A DNA stretch of 64,000 nucleotides from Plectrocnemia conspersa (GCA_009617715.1 VTFK01000152.1:1054001-1118000), one strand, 5' to 3'. Shown: positions 12,363 to 23,160, numbered from the stretch's first letter. A program made the numbers and translations. Notes: generated from the sequence alone by a model not told the origin.

Positions 12363-12640
12363 AAGGGGCCTAACTCTGGAAAAATATGAACTAAACAACA
12401 GTTGTTTGAGACGTACCTATATACTGATGTATTACAAGTAGGGATTCCAATCCCGGGATCCCGAATCCCGGACGATTTTTCGATGAGTTCCGGGATTATA
12501 AAACATAATTTTTTCGGATTGGTTGATTTATCAAGCACAACCGAATTATTATTGACAACATCGTTATATATCGTGTACAAACTTCCATTGTCATTGGAAT
12601 CTTTGAGGCTGTGAGTCTGAACGTGCTTTTTTCAGCAGCA
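12363..12640 (+). mobile_element. hAT-related fragments (Rep-A piece and a CCCGGGAT end)
   Basis: GGGGCCTAACTCTGGAAAAA and the following AACTAAACAACAGTTGTTTG match the left part of the Rep-A hAT copies at 12950 and 18690. From 12440 a second motif series (GGGATTCCAATCCCGGGATC, then CCGAATCCCGG) resembles the terminal repeats of another hAT-like family. No opposite end is visible. Confidence 0.5.
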
Positions 12641-12949
12641 GGCTGCTTAGGAACCAAAATCAGATCAAGGCTAAATGATAAAACACTTGATGCTTTGATG
12701 TTACTTCGTGAGTTTTATTCAAAATAAAATAATTGTGTCTATGAATATACATAGTATGTACATACATTGTCAAAAGTTCAATTTTTTCTTCTCAAATAAA
12801 TATATAAGACCTTCCCTTTTTATTTTTATTATATTATTTGCTATTTTAAGTCCAAGGTACTTTATACATTGTACGTTATAAAAAAAACAGATAAAAATAT
12901 ATTGTATTATTCATTTTAAATTATTTTTATCGATAAAATAACATGACAA

Positions 12950-14002
12950 ATTATCCTTGAGGGGCAGGATAACGGATCGGAAAATTGCAAACCGAAATCC
13001 AGTTGTTTGAGATTTTACCTATATTGGACTGATAATTACAAGTATAAGTTCCTTTTAGCCCTTTTTTTTATACATATTATACAATAAAAGGAGCGGAATA
13101 TTGCCTTCAAAAGCACCCACTTTCTAGGTAGTATTTTCACAATATACATTATTATTCAAAGAAACAGATTGTAGTTTTTTGACGCGGCTCCGTTTGTGTT
13201 AAAATTTGCTTCCAAATTATTGTTGACTTTATTGCTTTTTGATCGTTTAAAAATATTAGACATGAGAGGAAATATTCAACGAATGTAAATTGTTAGTAGT
13301 AAATTAGGTATTCGATCTGAAAATTCAGATCAAATTCAGGAAGAAAAATCAACAACAGCACCAGCTGAATTATATAAATTTAATGTTTTTATAGATTGTA
13401 TTATCAGTAATTTGCCAAGTGGATTATGCACCAAAATAAATAAATAATACATTTAGTTTCGTGTGGTTAATCCTAAGAGGAAATTACTATGGACTTCTAA
13501 TATAAGAGGGCTGATCAAAGTATATTCAAACCGAATATTGGTCAATAGGAGAGCGCAAAAACAATTATCACTTCTCCGAAGCCAAAAATTCACGTCAGCG
13601 TGTAACGATTCTCGCTCGTAATATTGTCTATAAAGTCTTTATATAAACGCTTGATAATCGAGCGTTTTCACCGCAATAGTACGATTTTATTACTTTTGAT
13701 CTGGAGTAGAAATTCTCTACATGGCAACAATGAGTAGCAAAGAAAACACCACTATTTATCAAATAAATATTATGAGTAGATATTTTTAATGCCTAATTAA
13801 AATATTTTGCATAAAATATGATTTTAGAAAATATGTCGCAACGGTGGCTAATTTTTATATTTATTTGTAGCATAGAAAGGGTTAACTCGTACCTATTATT
13901 ATTTATTTAATAAATTATATTACGATGTTATAAAATGCCATTTTTGTCATGAGGCCCAGAATCATTGTTTTCCCAGGGTCCGTGTCGCTCTCGACGGCCC
14001 TG
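12950..14002 (+). mobile_element. hAT-like Rep-A relic with right end
   Basis: Positions 12950-13310 match 18690-18800 plus 20463-20740 (shared AAAAGGAGCGGAA, CCCACTTTCTAGGTAGTA and TTTTTTGACGCGGCTCCGTT). The right end at about 13968-14002 (read inward on the minus strand: CAGGGCCGTCGAGAGCGAC) corresponds to the left end CAGGGTTGCCGAGAG at 18644. Between them, 13345-13440 encodes ELYKFNVFIDCIISNLPSGL, reminiscent of the ZMYM1/Tip100-type hAT transposase. A repeat G copy is inserted at 13525-13710. Old and inactive. Confidence 0.6.
13525..13710. repeat. Interspersed repeat G, copy 2
   Basis: 13527-13606 is the inverted form of 9429-9509 and 13660-13705 is the direct form of 9385-9430. It lies inside the Rep-A relic, so it either inserted later or belongs to that element. 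Confidence 0.65.
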
Positions 14003-14484
14003 ACTACACGGGTAATAGGGCTTTAAAACACTCAGTATGACTCATTGAGTTTCCTTAGAAATGTTTATGTAATCAAACGTTATTATAAAAATATTCACAA
14101 TATTATATTAACATAATATTGCTTTAATTTCTTACTATTACGTCATTGATATTAATTACGTTTAAAGTCACACCGATTATTGCATTTTATCTAATGTCAA
14201 TACAGTATAAATGCGACGTAGTTATGAATGTCTATTTATATTTCTATCAATGTATTTCTGCGGTTCTGAACTTTTAAATATCTTGAATAAGATACGACAA
14301 AATAAATAATATAAGCATATTAAGTCATATTAAAAAAACATATGTTCTCATTCTTCGTGGTAATGATATGTCTTTATTTTTTTTATTGAACTGACGACTA
14401 GGGCTATAAATATTTTTGAAAAGTATTTTTTACAATTATTTGCTAATTTTCTTTGGTTTACTGTAAAAGCGACTTTTATGACGT

Positions 14485-14610
14485 AACTCTGTGGAAAGCC
14501 CCCATATATTTTTGCAATCTGCTGATTATCACGTGAAGCAGTTTTTTATTATCTGATTATAAATGCACTTCTTAGATTACCAAAGCAAAAATATGGCTGA
14601 TTAGAGGAAT
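14485..14610. repeat. Interspersed repeat E, copy 1
   Basis: GTAACTCTGTGGAAAGCCCC, then CATATATTTTTGCAATCTGC and a CTTCTTAGATTACCAAA block match 54612-54720. Family and ends not resolved. Confidence 0.7.
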
Positions 14611-14714
14611 TGAGAAAATCGTAAACGATTTTTTGCCATTCTAATTAAACCGACCTCTATTAAAATCTTCCAAGGAAGTATGCATATTTTCAAATATCTT
14701 GCACGGACCCACCT

Positions 14715-14815
14715 TTGTTATGCAGCGGTTGTAAAATATTCGTACAAATTTAATTTTGAACAAAAAAATCCTCTGAAAAATTAGAATTATTGAGAAAAAA
14801 AATAAATAAATAAGA
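14715..14815 (+). repeat. Rep-B family, 3'-end fragment (copy 1)
   Basis: GCAGCGGTTGTAAAATATTC followed by GTACAAATTTAATTTTGAAC matches the 3' part of the Rep-B copies at 21180, 24160, 45560, 51130 and 55690. Only the terminal 100 bases or so are present. Confidence 0.6.
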
Positions 14816-14889
14816 AACATTACTCACAAGATTACATGCATTTAATTGAATATTCAAAAGTAACTCTGTCTCAGTGAGCTGTAGCGTTA

Positions 14890-15700
14890 AAGTGGAGCCT
14901 TATTTTGAAATTGCGTCCGTGAATTGTGTCTTTGCGCTCGGAACGTAAACGGATTTATTTTTATTGCCGATGTATACGCCGGCGTGTTGTACACGACGCT
15001 AAAATCTTTATTCTAATGAAACGAACTGTTTGCCTTATAGTGGGAACCGCGATAAATTTCAAAGGGGACAGCTTTATACCGTTCGCGTCTCGTAAAGTAA
15101 CTCGCTCCGTATAATAACCCGCTCTCCTTCGTTCTACGTTTTTGGGACTGTCGAGTTTTTTTCCATTGCGCGGTTTTGTCACCGTCGGATCTGCACTCTA
15201 CGGTATGTACGCACATATTCAGGATGTGACATGATTGGTATCAAACCATAAAAGACCGCGGGGAGAATGCCTTGACGTGTTTTCAATGTTAACCAGCGCC
15301 GATCCGTGTCAGGAATAATTGATCGGTTGTGTTTTACGCGTTCGATGCCTAAGGCGCAATTTTGAGGAGAAGAAGAAATTTCGTTCTGCAAAATCTTCTT
15401 TGCGAAAATTTCGATAAAACTTCCATCTTCAAAAGGGATCATTAGCAAACGCACGCGCTCGCTCTTTATTGCCGAACAATTAATTGGATTTGCGACGAGC
15501 GAGTTTAATCATCGGCTCGCGCAAGTTTGCTTCGGCGTTTTTTAATCCGGAAATTCCGCGCCCACTTTCTTGTTCCGACTATCGGCCGAGCATAATCGGG
15601 TTACAAGTTTTAATTTCGAAATTATGACGTAAATTCTGTCACCGAAAACTTTGTTTTAATTAACGTTTTTACATGATTAAAGTTGGGTTGAAATTCAATA
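14890..15700. promoter_or_regulatory. GC-richer island 4 (candidate cis-regulatory DNA)
   Basis: One of the largest islands, rich in CpG and high in complexity. Overlapping frames on both strands (14926-15114 +, 15179-15454 -) are open; the 91-residue minus-strand frame has an ordinary amino-acid mix but resembles no family I know. A single unrecognised exon cannot be excluded, but nothing supports one. Confidence 0.3.
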
Positions 15701-16227
15701 TTTTAATGTAGCGCGTTGCGAAAGTTCGTTTTAAGTAGATTTTCTCTAGATGAATTATAAATGAACGGAATTTTCTCTTAAATATTTTATCATAGCCAAA
15801 ATTGTGCGCGGGTTACTTTTAGGCGGAATTTTTTCATCATTAAAAAAATATTTACCACGGCAATTGCTCAATGATTATGTCAGGCTTACGAGCCAGCGAT
15901 TTGATTGAATCTATCTACATCGTTATAATATTTTCCCTGATCCGAACTAATCGATTGTTTCCGATTTCTCGACTTTCCATGCTCATTGAAAGAAGTAATT
16001 ATTGTTTCAAGATTGGTGATTTAGTATGACTTTTGCATCATTTAGACGCCGGAAGAGCTGATAACAATTTATTGTACAAAATATATAATTTTATTTAGTT
16101 TGGCGAGTGATTTGGTGATGTGATATAGTGTCACAAATTTTATTATGCTCTCAAGAAATGAAAGATAAGGCAAATTATTAGCCAATCACATTAAGGTATA
16201 GCTCCACTTCTAAATTAAACTCCTAGT
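15701..16227. other. AT-rich non-coding stretch
   Basis: Nothing recognised. Confidence 0.45.
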
Positions 16228-16325
16228 GAAAGCTTATTCGATATGAGGACACTAGAGTTTCGAGTCTTATGAAAAAATGGTTTAAAGAGTTTTGTGGTAA
16301 TTGATGGCATTCGAAAATCTGCGTG
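16228..16325 (-). pseudogene. LINE-like coding remnant, repeat D (copy 1)
   Basis: The DNA matches 41320-41385 (AAAGCTTATTCGATATGAGG ... TGGTTTAAAGAGTTTTGTGG). On the minus strand both copies encode related peptides (here PSITTKLFKPFFHKTRNSS). These look like the extreme C-terminus of a Jockey-type reverse transcriptase, but the segment is too short for a firm call. Confidence 0.4.
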
Positions 16326-16614
16326 AGTATTCTGCCGATTTATATTATTATCTGGTAAGCAGATTTATAATGGGTATTGCTGCAACCCCCCACAGTACTC
16401 CATTTCTAATTTAAATGTATTCTACTTTTTTATGATAAATTATGCCACTGTCCTGATTGCTTATTTTTTTATAAGACAAAGTTAATTAGTTTAAAAACCA
16501 TTATTTTGCAACAATTTTGAGTAATAGTCAAATTATTTTTGTGTATATTCGTTGCTGGACCAGAATTGACGAGAAGAGGGAAGCAGCTGATTTCTCAGTC
16601 TTCTCCGTCTCATT

Positions 16615-16679
16615 GGTCAGCGATGCTCCACTTTGTCTATAGTTCGGATGAACTCAAAACAAAGTGGAGCATGATGACC
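16615..16679. other. 65-nt imperfect hairpin
   Basis: The arms ATGCTCCACTTTGT (16623-16636) and ACAAAGTGGAGCAT (16659-16672) pair perfectly over 14 bases. Pairing extends outward through GGTCA (16615-16619) with TGACC (16675-16679) across a small internal loop, and inward through AGTTC with GAACT around a GGAT tetraloop. The size and shape resemble a microRNA precursor, but inverted repeats of this length also arise by local duplication inside transposons, and a hAT end lies 150 bases downstream. Confidence 0.5.
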
Positions 16680-16825
16680 TCAAAATCAGTACCAGAAATT
16701 TTGGGAACATATCATGGGTTGATTACGCTCTTTTTCCAAAAGCTTGCCTATTATTATTTGATCAAAGGAAATATATTTTTATTTATAAAAAAAAAACAAA
16801 TAAATAAATTCTGGCGTCAGTCAAA

Positions 16826-16868
16826 AGCCACATGCGGCCTTATGGCCGCAGGTTTACTACCCCTGGTC
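16826..16868 (-). mobile_element. hAT element end (solo)
   Basis: Read on the minus strand it starts CCAGGGGTAGTAAACCTGCG and continues with GGCCATAAGGCCGCATGTGG, typical of non-autonomous hAT elements with ends of the CAGGGGTnGnnAACCTGCGG type. A related but distinct element is intact at 19743-20196. No matching other end was found within 500 bases. Confidence 0.65.
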
Positions 16869-16869
16869 T

Positions 16870-17540
16870 AGTCGATTTATATCGATCAAAACATGCCATA
16901 TTTTTTTGTTTTCCGAACCAAAAAATACTAATTATTCTTTAAATAAAAAATGTAAATTGCAACAAATGTAATCAATAAACCTACAACTATTGATTCATCC
17001 ATTTAAATATTATTCACGATTGAGATTTATACAGGTTGATAAATGCCTTAAAATTTCATTAAATACACTTTATTTTATTAAAAACTGGAAATCAAAAAAT
17101 TAACATTTGTCACAGACAAAACGTAAATTTTCGACAACCTCGTTCATGCATTGTCTGGCTCACACTGACTCGCATAACAATAACAGAAATGTACGATTGG
17201 TGCCACTACCAGGCGTAATGCCGTTTCTCTATTAAACAAACGATTTGTATGTACATTTAATTACTATAACATATAATCAGGGACAAAATCACTAACCGGT
17301 CGGGACTTCGGGACCTATCGTTATATCTTGTTAATCCTGGCCAAATCAGGATGTATGGTAAACCTCATACACATACATACGTTTCAGCATTGAAGCTACT
17401 CTGTAGAAAACATATCGCGAAATTACTCTTGATTCGGCTATACATTGTTGATATTAATTACGATATATCAATGTCGATAGCACGCTTTAAATAAAATGTG
17501 TTACATGTGTTTTCTATTCATATTTTGTATCGGCCGTTTC
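16870..17540. other. AT-rich non-coding stretch
   Basis: Nothing recognised beyond a GGTCGGGACTTCGGGACC block at 17297-17315, which recalls hAT end motifs but is unpaired. Confidence 0.4.
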
Positions 17541-18150
17541 CATTTTTAAAGCCCCGTGATATATTATATTTGAAGGCGATCGCTTGTGTCATCCAATGTC
17601 ACGGATCATTGGCTCCAGTTTTACGGACACCGCTCCGGTAAACTCCTTTTTAAATCCCGAAAATACATTTACGCTCGAACTGCCAATGGCCGATATCTCG
17701 CTCTCTCTATCTCTCGCTCGCCACCGGTAAATCTTGATTTGTCTTTCATATTCTTTCGATCTGCGCCCCGTTGGCTAGTCCGAAATTGCCAGTGCATTCA
17801 ATGGCAATTTAGCTTCGTCGAATAGTTTCTTAAAACCTCTCACGGGCCGCAATATCGCGGATTATTACCGTCGTATATATCGGGCACACCGTTCGACTCT
17901 TTTATACGTTGCGCTGCTAGACTGCCACTATCGTAATATGGTACGTTTAGTGTTTGGTCTATCTAATGGAATCTGCAGCGAAGCGGGCCGGTGCACACTA
18001 TCCAAGGACCGAATATTGGCTCTTTATTTGAACTATTCATCGCAGAACGCTTTTGAAACAAGTCGAGATGTTTTGGGTAGAAGGGGTTTAAACGTTAGTT
18101 ACATGATCCGTGTGGATTATATGGAAGTCTATTCGCTCATGTCTTAAATT
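17541..18150. promoter_or_regulatory. GC-richer island 5 (candidate cis-regulatory DNA)
   Basis: Mixed-composition DNA with several CpG clusters and a CTCTCTATCTCTCGCTCG pyrimidine tract at 17701-17719, which on the other strand is a GAGA-rich run of the kind bound by GAGA factor in flies. Two plus-strand frames (17586-17825, 17938-18147) have no recognisable domain. Confidence 0.3.
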
Positions 18151-18643
18151 GTAGATTTATCAGAGCTTTAAATAAAATATGCGGTTAATGCACTGCTACT
18201 TGTATGTTATAATCATTATTGAGTCACGCTATTGAATTGATACAGTACTATGACACATTTATGTGGAAAGTGTGTTACTATAACTGAGCTAATATCGTTT
18301 TAGAAACATGAGCTATATGATATGAAATATGGGATTTGTAAATAAAAATCTTTCTTTGTACAATTATGTATATACAGATGTTTGGTAACTTCACAAAAGT
18401 GACTCCCATTAAATCTCAATCAACAAATTTGATAATTCAAGTTTTCCGTTGACTAGAACTCAGCTTATCCAGGAGTGCCGCAATAATCAAATCTGTCTAT
18501 TGCTATTTTTTTATTATCTATACATGGCATAAATACAGCAATTGTTTATATGTATTTTTTTATTATATGCTGACTATTTATATTTGCTTCGGTGAACGTA
18601 CTGTTCAACATTAATTAGCATTTTATTTAATATTAACTACAGG
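18151..18643. other. AT-rich non-coding stretch
   Basis: Nothing recognised. Confidence 0.45.
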
Positions 18644-18805
18644 CAGGGTTGCCGAGAGGAGGGGGACAAATTCCCGGAGCCCGTTCTCCTTGAGGGGCCC
18701 GACTGGAAAAAATCATAGCAAGAATATATTTATAAAAAAAGTAAAAATCCACCTCATATAATGAATCAGAACTAAACTATAGTTGTTTGTGATGTATTGT
18801 ATGTA
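18644..18805 (+). mobile_element. hAT-like Rep-A, left part (split by Tc1 insertion)
   Basis: Begins with the hAT-type end CAGGGTTGCCGAGAGGAGG and continues through CCTTGAGGGGCCCGACTGG and AACTAAACTATAGTTGTTTG, which match the fragment at 12363 and in part the relic at 12950. The repeat stops at the TA that borders the Tc1-like element and resumes at 20463, so the Tc1 element inserted into this copy. Confidence 0.7.
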
Positions 18806-18911
18806 CAGTCTGTTTGATAAGAGCGTGTTCGGCATAACTCGAAAACTACTTATTGAAAAATGACATACACATACTACATTATAAGGGTTAAAATGCATTT
18901 TTATTAATATT

Positions 18912-19735
18912 TTATCTAAGCTTAACCATAATCGATTGGCATCTCCGAGGCATACTTTCGACTAATTTGTTGGCGTATTCTTAAGGAAAAGATCTCCAGG
19001 TTGATCAAATTTGGGGCATAATTGCCTAATATTTCAAATCTTCGTTTCACAAAACCTTAGCTTTGATAATATGCCCAAAAAATTCGATGGGATTTGCATC
19101 CGTTGATGCCAATCCAGTGCGTCGACGTCATTTTGACTTCAATGTTTCGGTTCATTGTCCTCTTGGAGATTCCAATTTTTTCCATGTTCTTCCAAACCAA
19201 CTCTGGGCAGATGGTAATAAAGCTTTTTTATAGATTTTTACGATTTTGGTGGCATCTAGATTTTCGGTGAAGAGGTGCAAAGTACCAAATCCACCTTTTG
19301 AGAAGCAACCCCCAAAATGGAGTTTTACTGGGCGATTAATAGTTCGCTGTAGGAGTCTATTACTAGGGCTAGACCAAGTTCGAGTAATGATACTACATTC
19401 CCAAAAATAACCTTCGTCAGAAAAAATGTCGTCCCAATCACGATCCAAGTCATTCTTGACGTGTTTTTCAGACAGTTGAGGTTTCTTTACTGTACTAAAA
19501 TATTTCATATTATGAACATGCAAACGTCTTCTTATAGTGTCGCATGAAAAGTATAAATCTTTCTTCTCTTATATTGCTTGTCAAATTCGCAGTGATAGTC
19601 GAGTATTGTTCGCGAACACTCGCAGAATCAGTTTGTCCTCACTGTTTATTATTGTCTTCGTGTTCCTTCGCGTCCCAGCAGGTCATCCACGTTTTTGACG
19701 TCTGAATACCGTTCTATTAACTTATTTACGAATGC
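18912..19735 (-). pseudogene. Tc1-like transposase (DDE type), broken
   Basis: The best frame (19152-19523) reads SDEGYFWECSIITRTWSSP, the first catalytic Asp region, then GCFSKGGFGTLHLFTENLDA, typical of Tc1-family cut-and-paste transposases. Upstream, TIRRRL and KKPQLSEKHVK correspond to the end of the helix-turn-helix region. Downstream, after stops and shifts near 19120-19150, recognisable pieces follow up to YANKLVESMPRRCQSIM and a stop codon at 18912-18914. The EDNDPKH segment with the second Asp is recognisable but interrupted (EDNEPKH then a stop). The more N-terminal DNA-binding part is scrambled and continues across the MITE insertion toward 20400. It cannot make a working protein. 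Confidence 0.9.
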
Positions 19736-19742
19736 CTTAGAC

Positions 19743-20196
19743 CAGGGGTCGGCAACCTGCGGCTCGCGAGCCGCATGCGGCTCTTTTGACGTCTAACTGC
19801 GGCTCTCCAGTTCCATGCGCGAATATTAATAATTATTTTATTTTCAAAACTCATAAAAAAAATAATAATGCAAAAAAAAACTTTAAACAGAATAAAAACA
19901 CTCAACAGAGAACAGTGAGAATAGGTGGAGTAGAGAGTATACGGACAGCTGACATTTTTGAAATGTGGCAACACTGTTCTGTTTGTTTGGTTATTGGTGC
20001 ATATGAATGGTGTTATATGAATAAATATTATTTCATATTTAAAGCTTTTATTTTAAATCAGAAATCAAATTGATATACCTAATCCTAATCAAATACCATA
20101 ATATTAAAATAAAAATGTTAGTGGCTCTTTCAAAACTGGGAATTTTTATAAATTGTAACTTTTGGCTCTTCCGTCTCAAAAGGTTGCCGACCCCTG
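19743..20196. mobile_element. hAT MITE (454 bp) with perfect ends and target duplication
   Basis: The ends CAGGGGTCGGCAACC and GGTTGCCGACCCCTG are perfect inverted repeats, flanked by identical 8-bp duplications CCTTAGAC (19735-19742 and 20197-20204). Subterminal TGCGGCTCGCGAGCCGCATG and GCGGCTCTTTTGACG blocks are typical of widespread insect non-autonomous hAT elements. It has no transposase; the open frames inside are chance. Because both duplications are intact this is the youngest layer of the nest. Confidence 0.95.
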
Positions 20197-20462
20197 CCTT
20201 AGACTTATTCATGTAGAATCATATACTTGGCAGTTGCTTCTCTGGACATTTTCTGTCTTTTCGAATGCGTACAGAGAAACACTGCTGAGAATCGCGATGC
20301 GTATGCTGCATTCATTTCGAAATATGTTGTTTTGACACGAAGGTCGAATGATAACTGAGATTTCCTGTAAAATGCATCTTGAGAAAAGGGTCGCTCTACC
20401 TACTCCCGTTGTTTTTTGCAGTTCCACATTCCAACGTTCACGTTCTTATCAAACATACTGTA

Positions 20463-20740
20463 TGTACGGATGTATTTCAGGTATAAGTTCCTACAGCCCT
20501 TTTATACATCAATAAATAAAAGGAGCGGAACATTGCCTTCAAAAGTACCCACTTTCTAGGTAGTACTTTCACAATAAACATTATTCAAAGGGACAGATTG
20601 TAGTTTTTTGACGCGGCTCCGTTTGTGTTAAAATTTGCTTGCAAATTATTGTTGACTTTATTGCTTTCTGAACGTTTAAAAATATTAGACATGAGAGGAA
20701 GTATTCAACGAATGTAAATTAGTAGCAGTAAATTTTGGTT
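20463..20740 (+). mobile_element. hAT-like Rep-A, right part (after Tc1)
   Basis: Continues the copy broken at 18805. TATAAGTTCCTACAGCCCTT, AAAAGGAGCGGAACATTGCC and TTTTTTGACGCGGCTCCGTT match 13035-13300 closely. The right terminal repeat was not found; similarity fades after about 20740. Confidence 0.75.
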
Positions 20741-21179
20741 TTTGTATTCCTTTAGATCTTACATGTTTGATTAACATATTCATAAGGAATTCGTACAATT
20801 CGGTATCAAAAAATAACTCGAAACAAGCCAGTGGATCAGAATTTCGTTTCATTTAACAGAGTCACTTTGACGCTTATTTATTGTTTCACCACGGTATTTC
20901 ATTGGTCCGCTTGCACCGGGCAATGTTGTCATATACGTTCCAACTACTTCGTTGTTGTTCCGACACTCGCAGCGCACGGGCGTCTTCAAATTGTTATTGC
21001 TATACATACGTAAATGATAACGATTGATTTTGATAGCATATCACTTTCACTATTTCAACAACAAAAAAATATAGTAACATTTCTAATTTCTGTAAATTTG
21101 TTTAAATTATAGAAAGAAGTAATTATATGTATATCGAACGTATATCCGCATATTGTACTTTAGAGCAAATTGGTGGGGG
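20741..21179. other. Non-coding stretch with a small GC-richer patch
   Basis: 20830-21010 is a short mixed-composition patch similar in character to the larger islands. No gene recognised. Confidence 0.35.
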
Positions 21180-21500
21180 CGTACACCCAAGTTGTCATAT
21201 ATTTTTCAATGAATAATGATGAAATGGATAGACTTAAAAGTAACTTGTTAAAAGAAACGGAGTATAGTAGTGTCACACAAGAACTTTAGATTTTGCCTAA
21301 CGACTACTTGTTTTCAAAATTGCAGAGGCTGTAAACTATTTATTTGTATAAATATTTGTGTAAATTTAATTTTCAACAAAAAAAAATACATAAGACAATA
21401 AATAATAATAAAAGGGAAATTTTATAATTTTTGAGAAAATTTAACATTTATCGAACAATTGTATTTTTCTCGAAAAGAAACACTATGTATCTTTATTTAT
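21180..21500 (+). repeat. Rep-B family, 3' half (copy 2)
   Basis: ACTACTTGTTTTCAAAATTGCAGAGG-like sequence and then GTGTAAATTTAATTTTCAAC plus an A-run align with the 3' half of the copies at 24160 and 45560. A TATTTATTTATTTAC tract follows at the end, as in the copy at 45560. Confidence 0.65.
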
Positions 21501-21611
21501 TTATTTACATTAAAATAAACAGGTTACTCCAATGCGTCACGATGTTAAATAAACGATAAATAGTATTATTACAATACACAAAAATATAAAATGATAAACA
21601 TTTAACTAATT

Positions 21612-21725
21612 ACCTTGTCGAAGGCCTTCTCAAAATCCGTATATACGACGTCTACTAGTACTCCCTTATCGAGAGATTTTGTCACCGTTTTGGTAACAGT
21701 AGAACAGGCGGGATTATATATCGTC
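21612..21725 (-). pseudogene. Reverse transcriptase fragment (LINE)
   Basis: On the minus strand it reads VDVVYTDFEKAFDKV, the conserved motif around the first catalytic aspartate of non-LTR reverse transcriptases (Y.DF.KAFD.V). Weakly coding sequence precedes it. Only about 40 residues are recognisable; the rest of the element is missing. Confidence 0.8.
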
Positions 21726-21959
21726 GATTTTCTGCAAGAAGTAATTTACTAACAAAATGGTTTCACGATTCATAATCATCTTTAGAATGTTGACACTTGC
21801 CAATAACATACTTTGATGAGTGTTTCTTAACAATTTTTATTTCACCAACCAAATTTATGGTTGATCTTTTAGTTATAGACTTCCAGGTATTTACATTATA
21901 TATATTTTCTTTTTGATAAATTCATTGAAGAGTCTCTCAACACACAAAGTTCTGTCGCC

Positions 21960-22500
21960 GCCGTCATATAACTGAACACAGTCGATTCATACACAGATCC
22001 GCATTGGCCATCTGTCGGCGCAGCATCGAACCGGGGGCCCTGCAGGACCGGTTCAGTGCCCCTGACTGCAGCCAAGAGAGCCGTCATAGCACACAGCGGC
22101 TCTCGTGCGACATGTCTCCTCTGCACTGCTGCAGCATCGACTTACGTGTCGCTGCGTTTCACCGCGACAGAAATAGACAGCCGAACCCAGCATCCGTTTT
22201 GTTTCCCTTTGTTCCTGATTTAATTTTCAGTCTCTCTCCCTCTGTCGCGGAAAGAGCGACCGATCAGAATTTTTGTTGCGCATCTGTGGTGTATGTACTT
22301 CCTACTTGAACTTTTCGTCCTACGCTACGCGTGTCCGTGTTGTAAATCACCGCATAGCGATTCGATTGAACCGCCCACGTAATTGTTTTTTGTCGTGTCG
22401 TTGCACGGAGGAATCTCGTTTTAGTTTTGGCTATCAATCTCACGGACCCAATCATATAGACCTTTCTAATAAAATAGACACCAAATAAGAAGCGTCCTTT
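21960..22500. promoter_or_regulatory. GC-richer island 6 (candidate cis-regulatory DNA)
   Basis: One of the most GC-rich natural segments of the window (GGGGGCCCTGCAGGACCGG at 22033-22051, itself near-palindromic). Frames are open on both strands (22004-22309 +, 21896-22126 -) without any recognisable domain. A conserved exon or a CpG-containing regulatory element are both possible; I see no splice-site arrangement that favours an exon. Confidence 0.3.
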
Positions 22501-23160
22501 TTGTGTTGAAATCGGTTCTGATGCAAAACAACTTTGGTTACGTACTATGTTTCATAATCGAGATTGGGTGTGATGCAAAGTGGGTGTCTTTAGTGATTCA
22601 TACAATGCATAAAATACGGCAAATAATGTTATCAATGAATTTCTCGAACTTGTTATTGAATTGAATTTGCATAACGATAAAATAATAATCAAAATATTCC
22701 ATGTATCATATATCTATTGTATATGTGGTTTCATATTGTGATCAACACTATTTAATCATGTATGAATTTATATAAATATATACTACTTGTATGTGAGAAA
22801 TAGTATATGCATAAAACATACTCGAATTACTATTAGTTCATGACAATATTTGGAACTGTATGTCAGAAATAGAACACAAATTAATCGTGTTAGTACGCGA
22901 TTAATTAACGGCCAACGATTCGTTAGTATTCACACCGTAAACAAAAATATATTTTTTACACGTGAATCTAATTTAGACAATGTTTTGATTCGCAGTAATC
23001 AAACATCCGTGCAGTGCTCGTGCTTTGTAACAAACATATGTATCGTGCACTTTGAATAATGAGAACACAAAGGGCCACTTTCTTGCAAATCGCGAACGTG
23101 GGATTGCGATTAAATTTATCCACAAGATCAACCATCTTGTCTTATATTTTATTTTTTCGG
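22501..23160. other. AT-rich non-coding stretch
   Basis: Nothing recognised. Confidence 0.45.

Larger units (their letters stand above)
18806..20460 (-). mobile_element. Tc1-like DNA transposon with both ends
   Basis: The terminal inverted repeats CAGTCTGTTTGATAAGAGCG (18806) and, read inward on the minus strand from 20460, CAGTATGTTTGATAAGAACG are nearly identical and bordered by TA on both sides (18804-18805, 20461-20462), the target duplication of the Tc1/mariner superfamily. Without the nested hAT MITE at 19743-20196 and its 8-bp duplication the element is about 1.2 kb, so it has lost internal sequence relative to a typical 1.6-kb Tc1. It encodes a broken transposase on the minus strand. 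Confidence 0.92.

Noticed and set aside
19786..20073. Open frame of 95 residues on the plus strand
   Set aside because: It lies entirely inside the hAT MITE and begins in its subterminal repeat; such elements do not code.
21896..22488. Frames of 63-101 residues on both strands
   Set aside because: Mutually overlapping, no domain, same compositional explanation as for island 2.
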